NCBI RefSeq assembly: GCF_001641125.1 | Contig: NZ_LWLP01000001.1 | Location: 2,422,252-2,486,251, forward strand | Origin: Arthrobacter sp. OY3WO11 | Lineage (GTDB): Bacteria; Actinomycetota; Actinomycetes; Actinomycetales; Micrococcaceae | Reading direction: 5' to 3' | DNA length: 64,000 bases | Shown here: positions 56,195-64,000 of the stretch, piece after piece | How the letters are laid out: every line of letters starts with the position of its first letter | Numbering within the stretch: position 1 is the first letter of the stretch | The notes under the pieces: generated by a model | What the model saw: the letters and a program-made list of their open reading frames with translations, nothing else | Databases searched by the model: none | Told to the model about the DNA's origin: nothing | Made by a program: the position numbers and the translations under genes

Positions 56195-58468
56195 GATCGC
56201 CACCCGGTCCGTGGAGGTGTGCACGCTGGCTGCCAGGATGTTCACATGGTTCTCGGACAGGACGCGGGTGACGTCGGACAGCAGCGACTTGCGGTCCAGC
56301 GCTTCCACCTGGATCTCAACCAGGAAAACGCTGGACTGCGTTGGCGCCCACTCCACGTCCACGATGCGGTCGGGCTGGTCCTTGAGGTCCGAGATGTTGG
56401 TGCAGTCCGTCCTGTGCACGGAGACTCCCGAGCCCCTGGTCACGAAACCGAGGATGGGGTCCGGGGGGACAGGCGTGCAACAGCGGGCCAGCTTGACCCA
56501 GACGTCGCCGACGCCCCGGACCACCACGCCAGAGTCGGAGAAACGGGCTTTGGTGACCTGGGTGGGGATGCTGACTTCGGCAATGTCGTCGTCGGCGCTC
56601 TCATTGCCCCCGAGGCTTTCGACCAGCTTTTCCATGACCGACTGGGCTGACGTATGCCCGTCACCCACTCCGGCGTAGAGGCCCGAAATGTCAACGTACT
56701 TGAACTCTTCTGCCACCGCCGCGAGGGCCTCGTGGGTCATCAGGCGCTGCAGCGGAAGGTTCTGCTTCCGCATTGCACGGGTCAGCAGTTCCTTTCCGCG
56801 GTCAATCGCCTCTTCCCGGCGTTCCTTGCTGAACCACTGGCGGATCTTGTTCCGTGCCCGCGCACTCTTGACGAAGTGCTGCCAGTCCTGGCTGGGCCCG
56901 GCACCTTCGGCCTTGGAAGTGAAGATCTCCACCCAGTCGCCGTGGTTGAGTTCGCTGTTGAGCGGAACAAGCTTTCCGTTGACCCGGGCACCGATGGTCC
57001 GGTGGCCGACCTCGGTGTGGACTGCATAAGCGAAGTCCACGGGAGTGGAACCGGCGGGCAGCGCCATGACTTCGCCCTTGGGGGTGAAGACGAAAACTTC
57101 CCGCGCGTTAATTTCGAAGCGGAGCGAGTCCAGGAACTCACCCGGATCCGAAGTTTCCTGCTGCCAGTCCACCAGGGATCGCAGCCAGCCCATGTCGCCG
57201 TCGCGGGGGCTTCCGGGGCCAACCGCGGTCCGGTTGGGCTGGTCCTTGTACTTCCAGTGCGCAGCCACACCGTACTCGGCGCGGCGGTGCATCTCATGGG
57301 TGCGGATCTGGATTTCGACCGGCTTGCCGCCGGGCCCGATCACCGTGGTGTGCAGCGACTGGTACATGTTGAACTTGGGCATCGCGATGTAGTCCTTGAA
57401 CCTGCCGGGCAGCGGGTTCCAGCGCGAGTGCATGGTGCCCAGAGCGGCGTAGCAGTCACGGACGGAGTCCACCAGGACACGGACCCCCATGAGGTCGTTG
57501 ATGTCGTCGAAGTCCTTATCGCGGACGATCATCTTCTGGTAGATGGAGTAATAATGCTTGGGGCGGCCGGTAATGGTGGCCTTGATCTTGGCGGTACGGA
57601 GGTCGTCGGTGATCTGGTCGCGGATGACGCTCAGGCTCTTCTCCCGCTCGGGGGTCCTGTCCCCCACCATCCGGACGATCTCTTCATAAACCTTCGGGTA
57701 GAGCGCGGCGAAGGAGAGATCCTCCAGCTCCCACTTGATGGTGTTCATGCCCAGCCTGTGCGCCAGGGGGGCGAATATCTCCAGCGTCTCCCGTGCCTTC
57801 CGGGCGGACGATTCAGCGGAAACGAACCGCCAGGTCCTCGCGTTATGCAGCCGGTCCGCCAGTTTGATCATCAGGACACGGATGTCCTTGGCCATGGCCA
57901 CAACCATTTTGCGGACGGTCTCGGACTGGGCAGCCTCACCGAAGCTGACCTTGTCCAGCTTGGTCACGCCGTCAACGAGCATGGCCACTTCTGGGCCAAA
58001 GTCCCGTTTCAGGTCGGCCAGGGTGTACGGCGTGTCCTCCACCGTGTCATGCAGCAAAGCAGCGGCCAGGGTGGTTCCGCTCAGCCCGAGTTCGGCGAGG
58101 ATGGTGGCCACGGCCACGGGATGCGTGATGTACGGATCGCCGCTCTTGCGCTTCTGCCCGCGGTGGCTTTGTTCCGCGACGTCGAAGGCCCGCTGGATGA
58201 GGTCGAAGTCCTCTTTGGGGTTGTTGGCCCGGACGGTCCTCAGCAGGGGCTCAAGGATGGGTGAGTACGTCGCCGTGCTGCGCCCCGTCAGCCGGGCGAG
58301 CCTGGAACGTGTGCGCTCCCTGCGGCCGGGAAAGGTGGCGCGGGAGCCGGAGTTGTCGACGGGAACCAGCGGGCCAGGGCGCGCGGACGAGGCCACCCCG
58401 GCCTGCGTACCGTTGGCAGCACTCTTGTCCCCTTGTGCCGCTGGCGCTGACGCCGAACGCTCTTCCAA
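56075..58468 (-). CDS. rel: Bifunctional (p)ppGpp synthetase/hydrolase
   Basis: Makes and breaks (p)ppGpp in the stringent response. I chose the TTG at 58468, with GGGG 7 bases upstream, giving 797 residues; an upstream GTG pair would add six residues. Domains in order: HD hydrolase ([13 protein letters not shown] and HDTVEDT), synthetase ([12 protein letters not shown] and [15 protein letters not shown]), TGS ([30 protein letters not shown]), a zinc-finger-like region and the C-terminal ACT domain. This is the bifunctional type. Confidence 0.97.
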   Translation of the reverse strand: MEERSASAPAAQGDKSAANGTQAGVASSARPGPLVPVDNSGSRATFPGRRERTRSRLARLTGRSTATYSPILEPLLRTVRANNPKEDFDLIQRAFDVAEQSHRGQKRKSGDPYITHPVAVATILAELGLSGTTLAAALLHDTVEDTPYTLADLKRDFGPEVAMLVDGVTKLDKVSFGEAAQSETVRKMVVAMAKDIRVLMIKLADRLHNARTWRFVSAESSARKARETLEIFAPLAHRLGMNTIKWELEDLSFAALYPKVYEEIVRMVGDRTPEREKSLSVIRDQITDDLRTAKIKATITGRPKHYYSIYQKMIVRDKDFDDINDLMGVRVLVDSVRDCYAALGTMHSRWNPLPGRFKDYIAMPKFNMYQSLHTTVIGPGGKPVEIQIRTHEMHRRAEYGVAAHWKYKDQPNRTAVGPGSPRDGDMGWLRSLVDWQQETSDPGEFLDSLRFEINAREVFVFTPKGEVMALPAGSTPVDFAYAVHTEVGHRTIGARVNGKLVPLNSELNHGDWVEIFTSKAEGAGPSQDWQHFVKSARARNKIRQWFSKERREEAIDRGKELLTRAMRKQNLPLQRLMTHEALAAVAEEFKYVDISGLYAGVGDGHTSAQSVMEKLVESLGGNESADDDIAEVSIPTQVTKARFSDSGVVVRGVGDVWVKLARCCTPVPPDPILGFVTRGSGVSVHRTDCTNISDLKDQPDRIVDVEWAPTQSSVFLVEIQVEALDRKSLLSDVTRVLSENHVNILAASVHTSTDRVAISKFAFEMGDPKYLSHVLSAVRRIDGVFDVYRTTGNKRRS

Positions 58469-58501
58469 TGAAGTACCCCTCACCACCGTTTTAATTACTT
58501 C

Positions 58502-58507
58502 AGTCTA
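58502..58507 (-). promoter_or_regulatory. Predicted -10 element for rel
   Basis: TAGACT on the minus strand, 33 bases before the rel start. No convincing -35 is present at the standard distance. Confidence 0.3.
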
Positions 58508-58551
58508 TTCCCCGCGGCGGTGAGATTTATAACCGGCGCCTTAAACACGGA

Positions 58552-58591
58552 CGGGCCGGCCGGCGTCAGGCATCTGACGCTGGCCGGCCCG
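58552..58591 (-). terminator. Terminator between secF and rel
   Basis: An 18-bp stem (CGGGCCGGCCGGCGTCAG with its complement, one mismatch) closes a four-base loop between the secF stop and the rel start. It is the end of the yajC-secD-secF operon. Confidence 0.75.
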
Positions 58592-58603
58592 CGGGCGCCC
58601 GGA

Positions 58604-59620
58604 TTATGCCGGGGCTGTTTCCACGGCTGAGGAGCCGGACCCGGTGCCGGCACGCCGGTGCTCAACCCGCTTCGCCTGCCTGGCGAGGTCGGGCTCGTTC
58701 TGGCGCAGCCAGGCATACAGCGGGGCTGCCACAAAGATAGTAGCCGCCGTGCCGATCAGGATCCCGACAAACAGTGCCAGTGAAAGGTCGCGCAGCGTAC
58801 CTGCCCCCAGCAGGCCGGCACCGATGAACAGAATCGCTCCCACGGGGAGGATCGCCACCATCATGGTGTTGATCGACCTGACGAGGGTCTGGTTCACGGC
58901 GAGGTTGACTTCCTCGGCGAACGTGCGCCGGGTTGACGCGTCCAGGTCGGCAGTGTTCTCCCGGATCTTGTCGAAAACCACCACCGTGTCATAGAGGGAG
59001 TAGCTGAGCACGGTCAGGAACCCGATGATGGCGGACGGAGTGACCTCAAAGTCGCTGAGGGCGTAGACGCCTGCGGTGATGAACATCGTCACCGCCATAC
59101 CCGCGATGGCCGAGAGGGACATCTTCCACGTGCGGAAGTACAGTGCCATCAGCACTGCCGCGAGGAGGACGAACACCACCAGGCCGATCAGGGCCTGCTT
59201 GGTGACGTCGGCTCCCCATGTCGGTCCGACGAACGTCGAGGTCACCTCATTGTCGGTGACGCCGTACGCGCTTGTGAGTCCCTCCTTGATGCGGAGCGTC
59301 TCATCATCGGTCAGTTTGTCCGTCTGGATCCGCATGGTGGTGCCGGCGACGTTCGCCACGCGCGGCACACTGCCCTGAACCACGTCAGTAACGGCCTTTT
59401 CCCCCAGCGCCGCATCGGTGGTCTGCACGTTGGAGACCGTGAATTCGGACCCGCCGCGGAACTCGATGCCGAGGTTGAAGCCGCCCTTGGCCACCGGAAT
59501 GATGATGGAGAGGATAACCGCCACCGCCGCGATGATGAACCAGAGTTTCTTGGCACCCACAAAGTTGTAGGAGCGCTTTCCGGTGTAGAGCTCGTTGCCG
59601 AAGTTGGCGAAGCCTGACAT
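58604..59620 (-). CDS. secF: Protein translocase subunit SecF
   Basis: A 338-residue inner-membrane protein that pairs with SecD and uses proton-motive force to drive Sec export. Six membrane helices are present, with the periplasmic domain (about 48-140) between helix 1 and helix 2. The conserved GIEFRGGSEFTV and the later SLYDTVVVFDKIREN match the family. The ATG overlaps the secD stop. Confidence 0.97.
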   Translation of the reverse strand: MSGFANFGNELYTGKRSYNFVGAKKLWFIIAAVAVILSIIIPVAKGGFNLGIEFRGGSEFTVSNVQTTDAALGEKAVTDVVQGSVPRVANVAGTTMRIQTDKLTDDETLRIKEGLTSAYGVTDNEVTSTFVGPTWGADVTKQALIGLVVFVLLAAVLMALYFRTWKMSLSAIAGMAVTMFITAGVYALSDFEVTPSAIIGFLTVLSYSLYDTVVVFDKIRENTADLDASTRRTFAEEVNLAVNQTLVRSINTMMVAILPVGAILFIGAGLLGAGTLRDLSLALFVGILIGTAATIFVAAPLYAWLRQNEPDLARQAKRVEHRRAGTGSGSSAVETAPA

Positions 59621-61377
59621 TACTTGTTCTCCTTCGCTGAGGACTTCGAGGAGCCCGTGAGCTGCTCCTGCTTCTCCGCCAGGCGGCGTTCGGCGATGGT
59701 CATCCTGCGTTCCGCTTCGGCGGCGGCACCGGCGTTCTTGGTCCGGACCCCGGCAGGCTTGTCTGCCGGGGTACGGACGCGGCCGGCACCGCGGTACAGC
59801 GGCACGGCTCCGAGCCGTTTCGGATCAAGGCCGGACAGCCGGTGGCCCTCGCCGAAGAACCGGGTGCGCGCCAGCATCTGCAGCGTCGGGTGCGTGAACA
59901 TGAACACCACAATGAGGTCGGCGATAGCGGTCAAGCCCAGCGTGAACGCGAATCCGCGGACGTTGCCTACAGCCACGAAGTAGAGGACCAGCGCGGCCAG
60001 CAGGTTGACGGCCTTGGACGCCAGCACGGTCCGCTTGGCCCGCTTCCAGCCGTTTTCGACGGCGGAGACCAGGCCGCGCCCTTCACGGAGCTCGTCCCGG
60101 ATCCGCTCGAAGTAGACGATGAAGGAGTCGGCTGTCTGTCCGATTGCCACGATGAGGCCCGCCACGCCGGCCAGGGACAGCCGGTAGTTCTCGGTCCAGC
60201 CCAGGATGGCGATGGCGAGATACGTCAGGATGCCGGCGACCACCAGTGACGCGATGGTCACGAAGCCGAGTGCCCGGTACTGAAACAGGGAGTAGACCAC
60301 CACAAGCAGGAGGCCGATAATGCCCGCCAGGAGGCCCATGCGGAGCTGCTCACCGCCAAGGGTGGCCGAAATCTGCTGCTCGCTCTGGATCTCGAAGCTG
60401 ATGGGCAGGGCACCGAAGCGGAGCTGGTCGGACAGGGCCTTGGCGCTTTGCTCGGTGAACCCGCCGGTGATCTGCGGGCGGCCGTCGGTGATGACTGCGA
60501 GGGACCGGGGCGCGGAGATGACCTGGTCATCCAGAACAATGGCGAACTGGGCCTTGGGGTCGTTACCCGCGTCGCCGCCGGCGGCAACGTAGAACTGGTT
60601 CAGGCGTTCGGTGACCTCTTTGAACCTTGCCGTGCCTTCGTCGTCGAACTGGATGTTGACTGCCCAGTCGTTGGTGACGGCACCCTGTGCACCCTGCTGG
60701 AGCTGGAAGGACGAGGTGACGATGTTGCTGCCCTTGACCTCAACGGGACCCAGGATGTACTTGATCGCAGGATTCGTGTCGGAAGCAGGCTCGCAGGTCA
60801 CCAACGGCTTGGCCGGATCTGACCGCTCCCGCTCGTCCTGGGCCGGGTTGTCGCAGTCCAGGGTTTCAAACTCGCGGTAGATCTCCGGAGTGATCCAGTT
60901 GATGTCGCTGCTGTTGGCGGGTTCAGCCGTCGGCTTGGGCAACTGGTCCTCAGGCGCCCGCTGCTCCTCCGGGACGGGTGCGCCGGCGCCGGCGAGCAGC
61001 ACGGGCCGGAAGTTCATGTCGGCGGAGGCCTGGATCAGGTCGCGCGTCTGGCTGGAGGGGGTGCCGGGAAGGCTGACCACCACATTGCGCCCGGACTGGG
61101 TGCTGATCTCTGCTTCGGCGACACCTGAACCGTCAACGCGCTGGCGGATGATCGCCACGGCCTGGTTGAGCTGTTCCTCGTTGATGTCCGAACCGCCCTC
61201 GACCTTCGGCGCCAGGATCATCTGGGTGCCGCCTTCGAGGTCGAGCGCCAGCTTGGGCGCCCAGCTTGCCTGCCCGGCAAGGGTGCCGCCGGCCAGGACG
61301 GCAGTGAGTGTGGCGAGGAGTACACCGAGCCAGACCAGGACCCTGAGGCCTGGTTTTTTGGGGCCAGTTCGTGCCAT
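59620..61377 (-). CDS. secD: Protein translocase subunit SecD
   Basis: A 585-residue partner of SecF. Helix 1 (about 10-30) is followed by a large periplasmic P1 domain (LDLEGGTQMILAP) and five helices with GLIVAIGQTADSFIVYFERIRDELREG. The domain carries an actinobacterial insertion with Asp/Glu/Pro-rich linker. A basic cytoplasmic tail follows. The operon order is yajC-secD-secF. Confidence 0.97.
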   Translation of the reverse strand: MARTGPKKPGLRVLVWLGVLLATLTAVLAGGTLAGQASWAPKLALDLEGGTQMILAPKVEGGSDINEEQLNQAVAIIRQRVDGSGVAEAEISTQSGRNVVVSLPGTPSSQTRDLIQASADMNFRPVLLAGAGAPVPEEQRAPEDQLPKPTAEPANSSDINWITPEIYREFETLDCDNPAQDERERSDPAKPLVTCEPASDTNPAIKYILGPVEVKGSNIVTSSFQLQQGAQGAVTNDWAVNIQFDDEGTARFKEVTERLNQFYVAAGGDAGNDPKAQFAIVLDDQVISAPRSLAVITDGRPQITGGFTEQSAKALSDQLRFGALPISFEIQSEQQISATLGGEQLRMGLLAGIIGLLLVVVYSLFQYRALGFVTIASLVVAGILTYLAIAILGWTENYRLSLAGVAGLIVAIGQTADSFIVYFERIRDELREGRGLVSAVENGWKRAKRTVLASKAVNLLAALVLYFVAVGNVRGFAFTLGLTAIADLIVVFMFTHPTLQMLARTRFFGEGHRLSGLDPKRLGAVPLYRGAGRVRTPADKPAGVRTKNAGAAAEAERRMTIAERRLAEKQEQLTGSSKSSAKENK

Positions 61378-61477
61378 TGTCGATCTTTCTCTTATTCACG
61401 GAGGAACCGCCGGTGCCTGCTGATGCTTGCACCGGCGGTGGTCCGCAGCGGTAGAGGTGTTGTGGAAGCAGCGGGGA

Positions 61478-61882
61478 CTAGTTGTCCTTCTTGCCCTCGT
61501 CATTGAGGCGCTTGAGGGTTTCGTCCGGTGTTTCGAGCGGCGTTGCGGAGCTGCCGGTCTCCTGCGCGGTCAGCGACGACGCATCGTCCGGGACAGCCGG
61601 GGCGTCAGCCGCCGGAACCGCTGCGGGCTCCACGATCTTGGTCACGGCCTGGCGGTGGACAGTGGCGAGGTTGCCCGGGGACAGCTCCAGCGTGACCTTG
61701 TTTTCCTCGTCGTCGATGTCAACGATGCGGCCGAAAAGGCCGAAGCTGGTCATGACGTCTACGCCCGGGCCGAACTTCGACTGGAGCTCCGCCTGCTGCT
61801 GCTGCGTCTTCTTGTTGCGGCGGAACATCATGAAGATGAACACACCGAGCATGACGAACAGGAGAATTGACATTGGATCCAA
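61478..61882 (-). CDS. yajC: Preprotein translocase subunit YajC
   Basis: A 134-residue accessory of the SecDF complex. One N-terminal membrane helix (about 5-21) is followed by a basic RRNKKTQQQQ stretch and the conserved GVDVMTSFGLFGRIVDIDDE. The C-terminal 45 residues are Pro/Ala/Glu-rich. I chose the TTG at 61882, with AAGGACGG upstream; an ATG three codons later is possible. Confidence 0.93.
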   Translation of the reverse strand: MDPMSILLFVMLGVFIFMMFRRNKKTQQQQAELQSKFGPGVDVMTSFGLFGRIVDIDDEENKVTLELSPGNLATVHRQAVTKIVEPAAVPAADAPAVPDDASSLTAQETGSSATPLETPDETLKRLNDEGKKDN

Positions 61883-62112
61883 GGGGAATTCCGTCCTTTA
61901 TTTGCATAGCTGATTTTCCAGCAACATCGGCTTCGCTCCGGCCGGGGCAGGACGGTCAGGCAGGCATAAGCCTGTCGGGTTCCTTCCCCAGCCACGCATG
62001 AGGCCAGTGCCACCCGCGGAACAAAGACCCGAACGTGCCGAGCGTCATACCAGTCTAAAGGGAAAAGCTGAACGGAGCCTGCTATTGGCTTTCGGGGCCA
62101 GTCAGCGCGGGC

Positions 62113-63168
62113 TTAGGCGTCGTCTTCAGCCGACTCGAACAGGTCCAGCTGCTCCTGGGCAAAGACGCCCGACGGAATGGCATAGCCAAGGTGGGTCCAG
62201 GCCGGAGCCATGGCAATACGGCCACGCGGGGTGCGGCCCAGGAGGCCCTCCCGGACCAGGAAAGGCTCCGCCACAGTTTCCACGGTTTCGGTCTCTTCAC
62301 CGACGGCGATGGCCAGCGTGGAGAGTCCCACCGGCCCGCCGCCGAACTTGGTGATCAGGGCTTCGAGGACTGCGCGGTCAAGCCGGTCCAGGCCCTTCTT
62401 GTCCACCTCATACATGTCTAGCGCAGCGGACGCCGCCCTGGCATCGATCTGGTCGATTCCGTGAACCAGGGCCCAGTCCCGGACACGCCGCAGCAGCCGG
62501 TTGGCAATGCGCGGGGTGCCGCGGGAGCGCCCGGCGATTTCGGAGAATCCGGCCGAGTTGACCTTGAGGTCCAGCAGGCCGGCGGAGCGCCGGAGCACGA
62601 GTTCCAGCTCGGGCACGGAGTAGAACTCGAGGTGGCCGGTGAAGCCGAACCGGTCCCGGAGGGGTCCCGGCAGCAGGCCCGCGCGGGTGGTGGCGCCCAC
62701 CAGGGTGAAGGGCGGCAGTTCGAGCGGAATTGCCGTGGCACCGGCGCCCTTGCCCACCACGATGTCTACCCGGAAATCCTCCATGGCCATATACAGCATC
62801 TCTTCGGCCGGCCTGGACATCCGGTGGATTTCATCCAGGAACAGGACTTCGCCCTCGGAAAGGGAGGAAAGGATGGCAGCGAGGTCCCCCGCGTGCTGGA
62901 TGGCAGGGCCGCTGCTGATCCGCAGGGGCGCGCTCATTTCGGACGCAACGATCATGGCGAGGGTTGTCTTGCCCAGCCCCGGCGGGCCGGAGAAGAGCAC
63001 GTGGTCAGCGCTGCGCCCGCGCATCCGGGAGGCCTGGAGCACCAGCGACAGCTGTTTCCGCACCCGGTGCTGGCCCACGAAGTCATCCAGGTTCTTGGGC
63101 CGGAGCGCCGCCTCGATGGCCCGCTCCTCAGGCTCCTCCCCCGCGGCCACCAGTGACGGTTCAGCCAC
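62113..63168 (-). CDS. ruvB: Holliday junction branch migration helicase RuvB
   Basis: A 351-residue AAA+ motor. Walker [10 protein letters not shown] (about 60-68), Walker B FLDEIH (about 109-114), sensor 1 [17 protein letters not shown] and the C-terminal winged helix ([15 protein letters not shown]) are all present. Its start overlaps the ruvA stop by 8 bases; ruvA-ruvB are the middle of a ruvC-ruvA-ruvB run. Confidence 0.97.
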   Translation of the reverse strand: MAEPSLVAAGEEPEERAIEAALRPKNLDDFVGQHRVRKQLSLVLQASRMRGRSADHVLFSGPPGLGKTTLAMIVASEMSAPLRISSGPAIQHAGDLAAILSSLSEGEVLFLDEIHRMSRPAEEMLYMAMEDFRVDIVVGKGAGATAIPLELPPFTLVGATTRAGLLPGPLRDRFGFTGHLEFYSVPELELVLRRSAGLLDLKVNSAGFSEIAGRSRGTPRIANRLLRRVRDWALVHGIDQIDARAASAALDMYEVDKKGLDRLDRAVLEALITKFGGGPVGLSTLAIAVGEETETVETVAEPFLVREGLLGRTPRGRIAMAPAWTHLGYAIPSGVFAQEQLDLFESAEDDA

Positions 63169-63805
63169 GGCTGCCTACGCGGTTGCCGGCCCGTGCACCG
63201 TCCTGCCCCAGCCACCGGAGCGTGGTCCGCAGGATCTCCGGCACGTTGCCGCGGAACGAGACCTCGGGCTCGTCCGCCAGTGCTTTCTCGATGCTGGAGG
63301 AGGCGTCCTTTTCGGACCAGCCCAGGCTCGTCATGGCAGCCACCACCTGCGGTTTCCAGGCGGCCTCGGCCGGAGTGGACGCCGCGGCCGTACCTGCCGT
63401 GCCGTGCGGAACCAGCTTTCCCGCCAGCTCCAGCACAATCCGCCCTGCGACTTTGGGACCGATGCCGGGAACCTTCGTGAACGTCTTGCTGTCCCCGGTG
63501 TGCGCCGCCACCCGGATCGCCTCCGGTTCGTGGACCGCCAGGACGGCCAGGGCCAGGCGCGGCCCCACCCCGCTCACACTGAGGAGGACATCGAAAACTT
63601 CCCGCTCGTCGTCGGACGCGAAACCAAAGAGCGTGAGCGAATCCTCCCGGACGATCAGGGAGGTGAAAAGCTGGCCTTCCTCGCCGGTGCGCAGCCTGCT
63701 GAGGGTCTGGGGTGTGGCGTTGACGCTCATGCCCGCCCCGTTGAGGTCAATCACGGCAGTGGAAAGACCCACATGCGCTACCGTTCCGCGAAGGAAACTG
63801 ATCAA
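63161..63805 (-). CDS. ruvA: Holliday junction branch migration protein RuvA
   Basis: A 214-residue protein that binds four-way junctions and loads RuvB. The N-terminal OB-fold ([12 protein letters not shown]), the two helix-hairpin-helix motifs ([14 protein letters not shown] and [14 protein letters not shown]) and the RuvB-binding C-terminal domain ([14 protein letters not shown]) are present. The ATG at 63805 starts the classic MISFLRG. Confidence 0.96.
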   Translation of the reverse strand: MISFLRGTVAHVGLSTAVIDLNGAGMSVNATPQTLSRLRTGEEGQLFTSLIVREDSLTLFGFASDDEREVFDVLLSVSGVGPRLALAVLAVHEPEAIRVAAHTGDSKTFTKVPGIGPKVAGRIVLELAGKLVPHGTAGTAAASTPAEAAWKPQVVAAMTSLGWSEKDASSSIEKALADEPEVSFRGNVPEILRTTLRWLGQDGARAGNRVGSRG

Positions 63806-63895
63806 GGCCTGGCTCCTGGTGTCTTGCCGGGCTCCAGGGAGCAGGACCGGCTATCCGAACATATCTACGAATACCCTAGCAAGCGGCCAGGGCAT

Positions 63896-64000
63896 TCAGC
63901 GGGCGCGGCGCGCCTTTGCCTCGGCCTCCGCCCAGGCCCGCTGGGCCGGGGTCAGGGACGAACTGCCCGGGCCGGTAGTCGTGGGAGGCAAGGGCACACA
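63896..64000 (-). CDS. ruvC: Holliday junction resolvase RuvC, C-terminal end only
   Basis: The last 34 codons and a stop are in the window, and the rest lies to the right. The frame reads [19 protein letters not shown] before the stop, like RuvC tails in relatives. The place, upstream of ruvA with about 90 bases between, fits ruvC-ruvA-ruvB. There is no catalytic residue in this part. Confidence 0.7.
   Translation of the reverse strand, partial: CVPLPPTTTGPGSSSLTPAQRAWAEAEAKARRAR

Overview
The window is high-GC actinobacterial chromosome. Protein sequences and gene order point to Micrococcaceae, most like Arthrobacter or Pseudarthrobacter; this comes from recognising families and synteny, not from a search. 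Almost all genes run on the minus strand and are housekeeping. Plus-strand genes sit in small inserted blocks.

Layout from left to right. (1) 1-3960: the 3' end of a truncated comEA, then a patchy accessory stretch with a two-helix membrane protein, a DUF4193 protein, a possibly truncated small membrane protein, an ABM-type monooxygenase, another small membrane protein and a frameshifted, internally deleted nucleotidyltransferase pseudogene. (2) 4000-7740: a DegV protein and leuS; leuS is preceded by a short leader ORF with three Leu codons and a terminator hairpin, which looks like transcription attenuation. (3) 7800-16128: the glycerol operon glpD-glpF-glpK, a divergent SorC/DeoR-type regulator with a palindrome between them, then an aldo/keto reductase, an alpha/beta hydrolase and a GT4 glycosyltransferase. 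(4) 16139-31356: a long minus-strand series, in transcription order pyrR-pyrB-pyrC-membrane protein-carA-carB-pyrF-mihF-gmk-rpoZ-coaBC-metK-priA, matching the order known from Mycobacterium tuberculosis. It starts with a PyrR-type RNA hairpin beside the pyrR ribosome binding site. (5) 31534-32811: a PrsW-like protease on the plus strand. (6) 32912-43246: in transcription order alaS-ruvX-mltG-aroE-aroC-aroK-aroB-helical repeat protein-efp-nusB. (7) 43396-49768: two small membrane proteins, rpsD, rarA, an acVLRF1 release factor homologue, a GNAT acetyltransferase and aspS. (8) 49878-56194: an APC permease, hisS, a membrane-anchored cyclophilin, a DUF349 protein and an AbiEi-like protein that overlaps the end of rel. 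(9) 56075-64000: rel, secF, secD, yajC, ruvB, ruvA and the 3' end of ruvC.

The genes serve pyrimidine and chorismate synthesis, tRNA charging, translation support, Holliday-junction processing, Sec export and the stringent response. I found no CRISPR array, prophage, complete IS element, rRNA or tRNA gene. The least ordinary signals are regulatory: the leuS leader peptide, the pyrR hairpin, paired hairpins inside the glp operon, and inverted repeats between divergent genes. Others are the histidine pentad repeat in MltG, the broken comEA and nucleotidyltransferase genes, and the AbiEi-like gene overlapping rel. I did not find a clear multi-gene novel system.
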